NCBI RefSeq assembly: GCF_018882055.1
Contig: NZ_JACVPF010000002.1
Location: 186,001 to 250,000 of the forward strand
DNA: 64,000 nucleotides
From: Polynucleobacter sp. es-MAR-4
GTDB lineage: Bacteria; Pseudomonadota; Gammaproteobacteria; Burkholderiales; Burkholderiaceae
Direction of reading: 5' to 3'
Shown: one piece after another, positions 57,407 through 64,000 of the stretch
Position numbering within the stretch: position 1 is the stretch's first letter
How the letters are laid out: each line of letters opens with the position of its first letter
Translations under genes and position numbers: made by a program
Notes under the pieces: model-generated
Seen by the model: only the letters and a program-made list of their open reading frames with translations
What the model was told of the DNA's origin: nothing
The model's database searches: none

Positions 57407-60400
57407 TTAGTGATACTGAACCTGAACAGTATTGGATTGCTTAGCAGCCAAAATTTGATTCAAGCCATGCAAGCAAGCATCATCGGGATAGATGCGCAAT
57501 TCTTCTGGGAATTGCATTAGACAAGCTCCACCACTAGTAGTGACAGCAGCCGTGAGCATTAAACCTTTTAAACCCTCGCTAGCGCTTGGTATAGAAGCTG
57601 CTGCAGGTCCCAGCTTAGGGTCTCGTACGCGATTACTCATCAAGTAAGGTCCAATTTGACTGCGCAAGGATTTGAGATCAATTGCGGAATCAATGGATAA
57701 GTGAACGTTACGTGCAAATCGCATGCGGGCGCCAGTGATATCCATCACCGCCTCAGACACGATACGCATCCCACCAGAAAACTTATCGGGCGTGACGTTT
57801 ACCTTGGCTACCAGCAACTCATCCTCTTTAAGCCACGAACGATTGGGTTCGTAGACCTCGCTATACAGAGTGACCTCAATTGCAGCAGTTCCATCATCAA
57901 TCGTTGCAATCATCATGCGACCACGCTGCCCTGTCAGCATCCGCGCAGAAGTAATGATGCCGGCGATCAACTGATCCTTACCCTCGGTCACTTTAGCTAA
58001 TGGTTGGCGAATAAAATGTGCTGCCTCATCACGATAAGCATCAAACATATGCCCTGTAAGACAAAGTCCTAGAGCGCTTTTCTCATCTTGCAGACGTTTC
58101 TTCTCCGACCACACCGGTTCGCGAACTAACTCGGGTAGATGGCGATCCTCTTCCCCTGCTACCTCAAATAGACTCACTTGATTGATTGAGGCTTCAGCTT
58201 GCTCAGCAGCTTCAATTGCCCGTGCAAGTGAAGCCAATAAGGTGGATCGAATATCGTAAGGATTGCCACCTGCGGGAATAGAGTCTTTATACAAACTATC
58301 AAAGGCGCCGGCACGCATCAAAGCTTCAATCGCTCGACGGTTCACCTGCCTGCGATCAACGCGCGCACAGAAGTCAAATAAATCTTTAAAAGGTCCGCCA
58401 GCTTCGCGCGCTTTCACAATCACTTCAATTGCTGCTTCACCCGTACCCCTTACAGCACCTAAACCATATCGAATATGGCTAATTGGTGAATCTGGAGCTG
58501 CATCTGGCGCACGCAATGGTGTGAATACATAAACGCCAGTATTGATATCTGGTGAGAACACGCGAATATTATTTGCCAAACAATCGTCATACAGAATCTT
58601 CACCTTATCGGTGTCATCCATGGCAAGCGATAAGTTGGCCGCCATAAATTCAGCAGGGTAATAGGCTTTTAACCAGGCAGTTTGATATGCCAAGAGCGCG
58701 TAAGCAGCAGCATGAGATTTATTAAATCCATAGCCCGCAAAGCGTTCCATCAAATCATAAATCTCGTTAGCTTTGCCTTCAGTAATACCACCTGCTTTTG
58801 CACCATCACTAAAAATCTTACGATGCTGCGCCATCTCTTCGGGCTTTTTCTTGCCCATCGCGCGACGCAACATATCTGCGCCACCGAGTGAGTAGCCGCC
58901 GATCATCTGCGCCATCTGCATCACCTGCTCTTGATAGACCATAATGCCGTAGGTCTCTTGCAGAACCGGCTCAATACGTGGATCTGGATACTCTACTTTT
59001 TGACGGCCATGCTTACGCTCAATAAAGTCCGGGATCAAATCCATTGGGCCAGGACGGTAGAGTGCCACGAGCGCAATAATATCTTCGAAGCGGTCAGGCT
59101 TAGCTTCACGAAGCATGCCTTGCATGCCGCGACTTTCTAGCTGGAAGACGGCAACTGTATTGGCATTTTTTAAGACTTCAAAAGCTTTTTCATCATCGAG
59201 CGGAATTTCACCGATATTCCAGTTTTTGCGATCAGCGTGTAGCGTCTTAATCCACTTTTCAGCCGCTGCCAAAATCGTCAGTGTGGTTAGACCCAAGAAG
59301 TCAAACTTGACTAAGCCGATTGCCTCGACGTCATCTTTATCAAACTGACTGATGACCGAGCCACTCTCTTGATCCTTAGAATCTTTTGCCTCCTGCGTGT
59401 AAAGCGGACAGAAGTCAGTTAAACGGCCAGGAGCAATCAACACACCGCCCGCGTGCATACCGACGTTACGGGTCATGCCTTCTAACTGTTGCGCCAAAGA
59501 TAAGAGTTGGCGCACTTCATCTTCATTCTTTTCGCGCTCGCCTAATTGCTTTTCTTCCTTCTTCGCCATTTCAATCGTCATGTACTGACCTGGCTTATTC
59601 GGAATCAACTTGGCAATACCGTCCACGAAGTTATAGCCCTGCTCCAACACACGGCCCACGTCACGAATCGCAGCCCTGGCAGCCATCGTTCCAAAGGTGG
59701 CGATTTGACTGACCGCATCTTTTCCGTATTTATCTTTTACGTACTGAATGACACGGTCGCGCCCATGCTGACAGAAGTCGATATCGAAGTCGGGCATGGA
59801 TACCCGCTCAGGATTTAAGAAGCGCTCAAAGAGTAAGTTGTAGCGCAATGGATCCAGGTCAGTAATACCAAGCGAGTAAGCAACTAAAGAGCCTGCTCCA
59901 GATCCACGACCTGGGCCTACTGGTACGCCATTGTTTTTTGCCCAGTTAATGAAGTCCGCAACAATCAGGAAGTAGCCCGGGAAACCCATTTGAGCAATTG
60001 TCTTGACCTCAAAAACTAGGCGCTCATGATAGCGAGCCTCTTCCTTGGCACGCTCTTCTGGATCAGGGAAGTTGCGCTCCATATGGCGCTTCAAACCAAT
60101 CTCTGATTGCTGTAACAAATAATCGTCGAGCGTAATACCAGGCGGCGTTGGGAAATCCGGCAAGCGTGGCTGGCCCAATGTTAAGGAAAGATTGCATCGC
60201 TTGGCAATCTCTACTGAATTAGCCAATGCAACAGGTAAATCTGCAAAACGCTTTTCCATCTCCTCTTGAGATAAGAAATATTGCTCTTCATTAAATTTTT
60301 TGGTGCGGCGGGGATTGCCTAAGAGCTCGCCCTCTGCAATACACACACGCGCCTCATGGGCCGTGAAATCACTTCGCTGCATAAACTGCACAGGATGCGT

Positions 60401-61033
60401 AGCAACAATAGGCAAATCCAATTCGCTAGCCAGATGGCAGGCCAGCTGAAGTTGCTTCTCATCCTGAGGATGGCCGCCTCGCTGCACCTCAATGTAAAAA
60501 GCATTAGGGAATAATGTTGCCCAACGCTGAGCAGCTTCTTTAGCCTGCTCTTCCTGACCGGCCAGTAGGGCAGCACCAACATCACCCCAGCGGCCACTCG
60601 AGAGTGCAATTAATCCATAGGCAAGCGTTCTTTTTGCGGCTTTATCTTCCGCTTTAGAGGCTGGCTCACTAAACCACTTGATATCCACCTCCGCTCGACC
60701 ACGAGATTGATTCTCTAGAGAGGCCTTGCTTAACAGCTGACACAGGTTGAGATAACCGGAGTGGTTCTGAACCAAGAGCAATAAACGATGGGGTTGATCT
60801 GGGTCTTGGGGGTTGCTCACCCAAACATCCGCGCCCGCAATAGGCTTAATTCCACCAGATCGTGCGGCACTATAAAACCGGACTAGGCCAAATAAATTAC
60901 TTAAATCGGTGAGCGCCAGCGCTCCCATACCATCTTTTTCAGCGGCAGCTACCGCATCATCAATGCGAACGACGCCATCCGTAATTGAAAACTCGGAATG
61001 GACGCGCAGATGAACAAAACGGGGTGAAGCCAT
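57407..61033 (-). CDS. dnaE: DNA polymerase III alpha subunit
   Basis: Replicative DNA polymerase. The 1208-residue protein begins with a PHP domain (LRVHSEFSITDG near 9-20), has the catalytic PDFDIDFCQ near 412-420 and a third acid further on, GGVLIAPG, then the helix-hairpin-helix (YGLGAVRGTGE) and OB domain (near 970-1080) and a C-terminal tau-binding part. It is about 50 residues longer than the E. coli protein. On the minus strand TAAAAT (61040-61045) is 6 bases before the ATG. The gluQ start is 15 bases away. Confidence 0.96.
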   Translation of the reverse strand: MASPRFVHLRVHSEFSITDGVVRIDDAVAAAEKDGMGALALTDLSNLFGLVRFYSAARSGGIKPIAGADVWVSNPQDPDQPHRLLLLVQNHSGYLNLCQLLSKASLENQSRGRAEVDIKWFSEPASKAEDKAAKRTLAYGLIALSSGRWGDVGAALLAGQEEQAKEAAQRWATLFPNAFYIEVQRGGHPQDEKQLQLACHLASELDLPIVATHPVQFMQRSDFTAHEARVCIAEGELLGNPRRTKKFNEEQYFLSQEEMEKRFADLPVALANSVEIAKRCNLSLTLGQPRLPDFPTPPGITLDDYLLQQSEIGLKRHMERNFPDPEERAKEEARYHERLVFEVKTIAQMGFPGYFLIVADFINWAKNNGVPVGPGRGSGAGSLVAYSLGITDLDPLRYNLLFERFLNPERVSMPDFDIDFCQHGRDRVIQYVKDKYGKDAVSQIATFGTMAARAAIRDVGRVLEQGYNFVDGIAKLIPNKPGQYMTIEMAKKEEKQLGEREKNEDEVRQLLSLAQQLEGMTRNVGMHAGGVLIAPGRLTDFCPLYTQEAKDSKDQESGSVISQFDKDDVEAIGLVKFDFLGLTTLTILAAAEKWIKTLHADRKNWNIGEIPLDDEKAFEVLKNANTVAVFQLESRGMQGMLREAKPDRFEDIIALVALYRPGPMDLIPDFIERKHGRQKVEYPDPRIEPVLQETYGIMVYQEQVMQMAQMIGGYSLGGADMLRRAMGKKKPEEMAQHRKIFSDGAKAGGITEGKANEIYDLMERFAGYGFNKSHAAAYALLAYQTAWLKAYYPAEFMAANLSLAMDDTDKVKILYDDCLANNIRVFSPDINTGVYVFTPLRAPDAAPDSPISHIRYGLGAVRGTGEAAIEVIVKAREAGGPFKDLFDFCARVDRRQVNRRAIEALMRAGAFDSLYKDSIPAGGNPYDIRSTLLASLARAIEAAEQAEASINQVSLFEVAGEEDRHLPELVREPVWSEKKRLQDEKSALGLCLTGHMFDAYRDEAAHFIRQPLAKVTEGKDQLIAGIITSARMLTGQRGRMMIATIDDGTAAIEVTLYSEVYEPNRSWLKEDELLVAKVNVTPDKFSGGMRIVSEAVMDITGARMRFARNVHLSIDSAIDLKSLRSQIGPYLMSNRVRDPKLGPAAASIPSASEGLKGLMLTAAVTTSGGACLMQFPEELRIYPDDACLHGLNQILAAKQSNTVQVQYH

Positions 61034-61039
61034 GAGATC

Positions 61040-61045
61040 ATTTTA
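61040..61045 (-). promoter_or_regulatory. -10-like element 6 bases before the dnaE start
   Basis: On the minus strand TAAAAT is followed by GATCTC and the dnaE ATG. If used, the message starts at the ATG. No -35 at correct spacing is clear, so this is tentative. Confidence 0.25.
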
Positions 61046-61048
61046 GCT

Positions 61049-62002
61049 GTGCCGAATTTCAAAAACCCCTCATCCCCAGCTGACGGCTATCGCGGGCGAT
61101 TTGCCCCCTCGCCCACCGGTCCGCTTCATGCAGGATCCCTAGTTGCCGCCTTAGGGAGCTGGTTAGATGCCCGCAAAAATCAAGGGCAATGGATACTCAG
61201 AATCGAGGATTTAGATACCCCCCGCTGTATTTCTGGGGCGGATCAAGAAATCATGCGCCAATTGCTAGCCTGTGGACTCTCATGGGACGAAGAGCCAACC
61301 TGGCAATCCAAGCATCAAGAGCGCTATAAAAAGGCCTTAGAGCGCTTAAATGAGCTTCAAACCACCTATCCCTGCACCTGCTCTCGGCAAAGCATTGCAA
61401 GTGCCTTGGAGGCTCGTGGCGTGATCACGGATCGAAATCAGGAAATGGTCTACCCAGGGACCTGTAGACCCCAAGAAATACCTTCATATGGGAATCAAAA
61501 TACCCCCTCAACCGAAGTGGCCTGGAGACTCGCCCTGCCCCCGGATCTCACCCTTCATTTCCAAGATCTCGCCCTAGGCAAACAAAGTCAGAATCTCAAT
61601 CGAGAAGTGGGTGATTTTGTACTACGGCGTCGAGACGGCATATTTACTTATCAACTTGCCGTAGTGGTCGATGATGCCGAGCAAGGAATAACGCACATTG
61701 TGCGTGGCGCAGATTTACTGAACAACACAGCACGACAAATTCATCTTCAAGATGTTTTGGGATATTCAACGCCGAACTATTTACACCTGCCCCTGGTGCT
61801 GGATGAGTATGGTGAAAAACTCAGCAAGCAAACTCTAGCGAGCGCTATTCACACTGAGAATGCACAACAGGCTTTACAGGAGTTACGTAAAGCAGCAGAA
61901 CATTTAGGATTGAGAGATCTTCCGGATGGAAAAGATACTTCGATTGCTGAGTGGCTTTTAGCTGCCACCCAGGCTTGGAATAGAAAAATTATTTCTTCTT
62001 AA
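61049..62002 (+). CDS. gluQ: Glutamyl-queuosine tRNA(Asp) synthetase
   Basis: Attaches glutamate to queuosine at position 34 of tRNA-Asp; a paralogue of GluRS without the anticodon-binding domain. The 317-residue protein has GRFAPSPTGPLHAGSLVAALGSW in the HIGH region, the zinc cysteines in CTCSRQ and YPGTC, and EKLSKQ, the KMSKS counterpart. The GTG at 61049 gives MPNFKN; no better start lies between it and the motif. Its end overlaps the convergent rhlE by 14 bases. Confidence 0.92.
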   Translation: MPNFKNPSSPADGYRGRFAPSPTGPLHAGSLVAALGSWLDARKNQGQWILRIEDLDTPRCISGADQEIMRQLLACGLSWDEEPTWQSKHQERYKKALERLNELQTTYPCTCSRQSIASALEARGVITDRNQEMVYPGTCRPQEIPSYGNQNTPSTEVAWRLALPPDLTLHFQDLALGKQSQNLNREVGDFVLRRRDGIFTYQLAVVVDDAEQGITHIVRGADLLNNTARQIHLQDVLGYSTPNYLHLPLVLDEYGEKLSKQTLASAIHTENAQQALQELRKAAEHLGLRDLPDGKDTSIAEWLLAATQAWNRKIISS

Positions 62003-63407
62003 AACCACCAAGTAAAGCGCCAACAGCCGGTCTTGCAGGAGTGATGCCGACTTTTTTCTCTTCAGGATTTGTAGTTTCTGAGGATGACTTAGTTACGGCA
62101 CTTGGCTCGTAAGGCTTGTAGAAAAATGGATCTGACATTTTGGCTGGTGCATCTGATCTTGATGAGCTTCTGCTCGGTACAGAGCTAGGACTACCCTCAG
62201 GCAATGGCTGAATATCTAGCTTGCGCTTCATCAACTTTTCGATATCGTCGAGTAAGCGTTTTTCACTGGCATCAACCAATGCAATCGCATCACCCTTGCT
62301 ACCTGCACGACCCGTGCGACCAATACGGTGAATAAAGTCTTCCGCATTAAACGGCAACTCGTGATTAATCACGCAAGGCATTGATGGAATATCCAAGCCA
62401 CGTGCAGCTACATCGGTTGCAACTAGAGCCTCAATCGCGCCAGACTTAAATGCATCCAAAGTCAGAGTACGCTCACCCTGACTCTTATCACCATGAATAG
62501 CTCCAGCCTTAATACCGTCGCGCTCTAAGGAGCGAGCCAATCGAGCACAGCCCAAACGGCTATTAGTAAAGATGATGCACTGACGAGATAAGCCTTGACG
62601 CGTACGTGCTTCAAGCACTTTCACAATCGCACGTTGCTTGTCCGCACTAGACACCATATGCACCACTTGCTTGACGGTATCTGCAGCCGCATTTTGGCGC
62701 GCTACCTCAACCGTAACTGGCGTACGTAAATAACTTTGCGCCAATTTCTTAATCTCTGGTGAGAACGTTGCTGAGAACAAGAGTGTTTGACGCTGCGCTG
62801 GAATCAAATCAATAATGCGCTGCAAGTCAGGCAGGAAGCCCATATCCAGCATGCGATCCGCTTCATCTAAAACTAGGATTTCTACTTGAGAAAGGTTGGC
62901 TACCTTAGAACCAATATGGTCAAGCAAGCGCCCAGGAGTAGCAATCAAAATTTCTACGCCGCCACGCAATGTAGCAACTTGCTCCTTCATATCCACACCG
63001 CCATAAACAACGGCAGCACGCAAATCAGTATGTTTTGAGTAGCTCGCAGCATTCTCAGCAACCTGAACAGCCAACTCGCGTGTCGGCGTTAACACTAAGG
63101 CACGAATTGGATGGCGAGCAGGTGAAGCACTGCTACTCGCATGACGCAGAATCTTTTGAATAATTGGCAGGACAAAAGCAGCTGTCTTGCCAGTGCCAGT
63201 TTGGGCCGCACCCATCAAATCACTACCCGCCAAAACGTGCGGAATAGATTGCGCTTGAATCGGAGTTGGGGTGTTGTAACCCTGCTCAGATACCGCTTTT
63301 TGAATCTTTGGATCTAAGCCAAAGTCAGCAAAGGTAATTGTTGCCGGGGTGGCGCTACTCTCAGTGGCGCCGGTAGGGGAATTTATTTCAGGAACAGTAT
63401 TTGTCAA
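61989..63407 (-). CDS. rhlE: DEAD-box RNA helicase RhlE
   Basis: ATP-dependent RNA helicase in ribosome maturation and mRNA decay. The 472-residue protein has FADFGLDPKIQKAVSEQGY (Q-motif region), AQTGTGKTAAF near 70-80, VLDEADRMLDMG near 178-189, SATFSPEIK and HRIGRTGRAG near 359-368. The C-terminal 80 residues are Ser/Pro/Lys-rich and short, unlike the Gly-rich tail of the helicase at 2.7-4.3 kb. It is upstream of no clear partner; the GlcG gene lies six bases before its start on the same strand. Confidence 0.92.
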   Translation of the reverse strand: MTNTVPEINSPTGATESSATPATITFADFGLDPKIQKAVSEQGYNTPTPIQAQSIPHVLAGSDLMGAAQTGTGKTAAFVLPIIQKILRHASSSASPARHPIRALVLTPTRELAVQVAENAASYSKHTDLRAAVVYGGVDMKEQVATLRGGVEILIATPGRLLDHIGSKVANLSQVEILVLDEADRMLDMGFLPDLQRIIDLIPAQRQTLLFSATFSPEIKKLAQSYLRTPVTVEVARQNAAADTVKQVVHMVSSADKQRAIVKVLEARTRQGLSRQCIIFTNSRLGCARLARSLERDGIKAGAIHGDKSQGERTLTLDAFKSGAIEALVATDVAARGLDIPSMPCVINHELPFNAEDFIHRIGRTGRAGSKGDAIALVDASEKRLLDDIEKLMKRKLDIQPLPEGSPSSVPSRSSSRSDAPAKMSDPFFYKPYEPSAVTKSSSETTNPEEKKVGITPARPAVGALLGGFKKK

Positions 63408-63413
63408 GGTAAC

Positions 63414-63821
63414 TTACAGAATGGCTGCAATGCCGGCCTTCGCGGTTTCGGCATCCTCAGTCGATTTAACGCCGGAAACGCCGACTGCGCCGATGGTAAA
63501 CCCATTTACCTCGATATTGACGCCACCTTCCAACATGCCCGAAATATGTGGGGCAGATAAAAAGGAAATACGTCCGTTATTAATAATTTCTTCGTAGACA
63601 CGGCTCTCACGTTTACCCATTGCAGCAGTACGCGCTTTTTCTTGAGCGATGTAAGCAGAGACAGGAGCGCAACCATCGCGACGAGTTAAACCCAATACAT
63701 GTCCACCATCATCACAAACAGCGATAGTCACGGCCCAGTTATTTTTAGCTGCATGCTGATCAGCCGCAGTCAAAATCTTTTGCACATCTGCTTGAGTTAA
63801 ATATGGTTTAGTTGCCAACAT
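63414..63821 (-). CDS. GlcG/HbpS-family protein
   Basis: A 135-residue cytosolic protein of the heme-binding GlcG/HbpS fold: AVTIAVCDDGGHVLGLTRRDGCAPVSAYIA (in blocks) near 30-58, AQEKARTAAMGKRES and GAVGVSGVKSTEDAETAKAGIAAI near 110-133. The family binds heme or small acids, but the role of members without a signal is unclear. It precedes rhlE by six bases on the same strand, so the two may be co-transcribed. Its upstream region has an inverted repeat (63860-63882). Confidence 0.85.
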   Translation of the reverse strand: MLATKPYLTQADVQKILTAADQHAAKNNWAVTIAVCDDGGHVLGLTRRDGCAPVSAYIAQEKARTAAMGKRESRVYEEIINNGRISFLSAPHISGMLEGGVNIEVNGFTIGAVGVSGVKSTEDAETAKAGIAAIL

Positions 63822-63859
63822 GTGAAATCTTTCTGTCTCGAATATGTTTTATTTGATGA

Positions 63860-63882
63860 AAGTACTATCTATATAAGTACTT
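63860..63882. repeat. Inverted repeat upstream of the GlcG-family gene
   Basis: AAGTACT and AGTACTT flank ATCTATATA about 38 bases before the gene start. It may be an operator or a leader hairpin. No regulator lies near. Confidence 0.35.
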
Positions 63883-63891
63883 GAATTATAA

Positions 63892-63927
63892 GGGGTGTTA
63901 GCCGATTGATTTACCGGCTGACACCCC
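63892..63927 (-). terminator. Long hairpin after the last minus-strand gene
   Basis: GGGGTGTTAGCCG pairs with CGGCTGACACCCC over 13 bases with one G-T pair and a 10-base loop. On the minus strand it follows the stop of the partial gene by about 20 bases and is followed by TTATAATT, a weak T-run. It is a likely terminator. Confidence 0.6.
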
Positions 63928-63947
63928 ATTTACACCCAACTTACTGA

Positions 63948-64000
63948 TTATTTTAGGAATTCTTGGGCTGCAACAACACCACTTGCCTTTGGCTTGTAAC
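63948..64000 (-). CDS. C-terminal end of an unidentified minus-strand gene
   Basis: On the minus strand a frame is open from the window edge and ends in TAA at 63948-63950, giving 16 residues YKPKASGVVAAQEFLK. The hairpin after it looks like its terminator, which supports a true gene end. Too little is present to say which protein it is. Confidence 0.4.
   Translation of the reverse strand, partial: YKPKASGVVAAQEFLK

Overview
The window looks like a chromosomal segment from a free-living betaproteobacterium of the Burkholderiaceae, most like a small-genome Polynucleobacter-type freshwater organism. This rests on gene content and order: metG-DUF3460-scpA-panC, purD-hemF-nadD-rsfS-rlmH-maf-rng, zapA followed by 6S RNA, and two Bug-type binding proteins. 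Placement at genus level is inference. There are no insertion sequences, phage genes, integrases or CRISPR arrays. Coding density is very high and many genes overlap by 1-8 bases.

Layout. 1-6660: 3' end of pdxH, msrA, an aldehyde dehydrogenase, a DEAD-box helicase behind a long hairpin-rich leader, ubiC, and hemD/hemC. 6704-10208: argH and a TRAP transporter permease pair, closed by a strong two-way terminator. 10249-14012 (minus): an Orn/Lys/Arg decarboxylase, dcd and fdhD. 14142-17873: metG, a DUF3460 protein, scpA and panC. 17891-24591 (minus): an oxalate block with a stand-alone formyltransferase resembling the hydrolase domain of 10-formyl-THF dehydrogenase, a divergent formyl-CoA transferase paralogue, a PAS protein, canonical frc, oxc, and a Crp/Fnr-type regulator next to a perfect TTGAC-N4-GTCAA palindrome. 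24676-29779: a cobalamin riboswitch and a full B12 uptake operon (btuB, btuF, btuC, btuD). 29831-31457: a small coiled-coil protein, zapA, 6S RNA and a TauE/SafE permease, packed with no spacer. 31476-35443 (minus): a malonate block (malonyl-CoA decarboxylase, Bug-type binding protein, malonyl-CoA synthetase). 35573-40857: lgt, holC, pepA (minus) and lptF-lptG (plus). 40920-45787: a CysB-type regulator, a second Bug-type binding protein and a threonate block (otnC, otnK, ltnD, minus). 45903-52861: tRNA-Leu(CAA), yebC, purD, hemF, nadD, rsfS, rlmH, maf and rng. 52869-57376: msbA divergent from three LPS glycosyltransferases. 57407-64000: dnaE, gluQ, rhlE, a GlcG-family gene and the tail of one more minus-strand gene.

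Together the accessory genes describe a bacterium using small organic acids: oxalate through formyl-CoA and formate, malonate through malonyl-CoA and acetyl-CoA, and L-threonate to a triose phosphate. It also has TRAP and Bug transport parts and scavenges vitamin B12. The oxalate block is the most promising place for undescribed biology, because it adds a one-carbon formyl-transfer enzyme, a second altered CoA-transferase and a PAS sensor to the usual frc/oxc pair. The structured leader of the DEAD-box helicase gene, the unusually long loop-loop match in the B12 riboswitch, and genes whose -10 box sits 5-6 bases before the start codon are the other main points.
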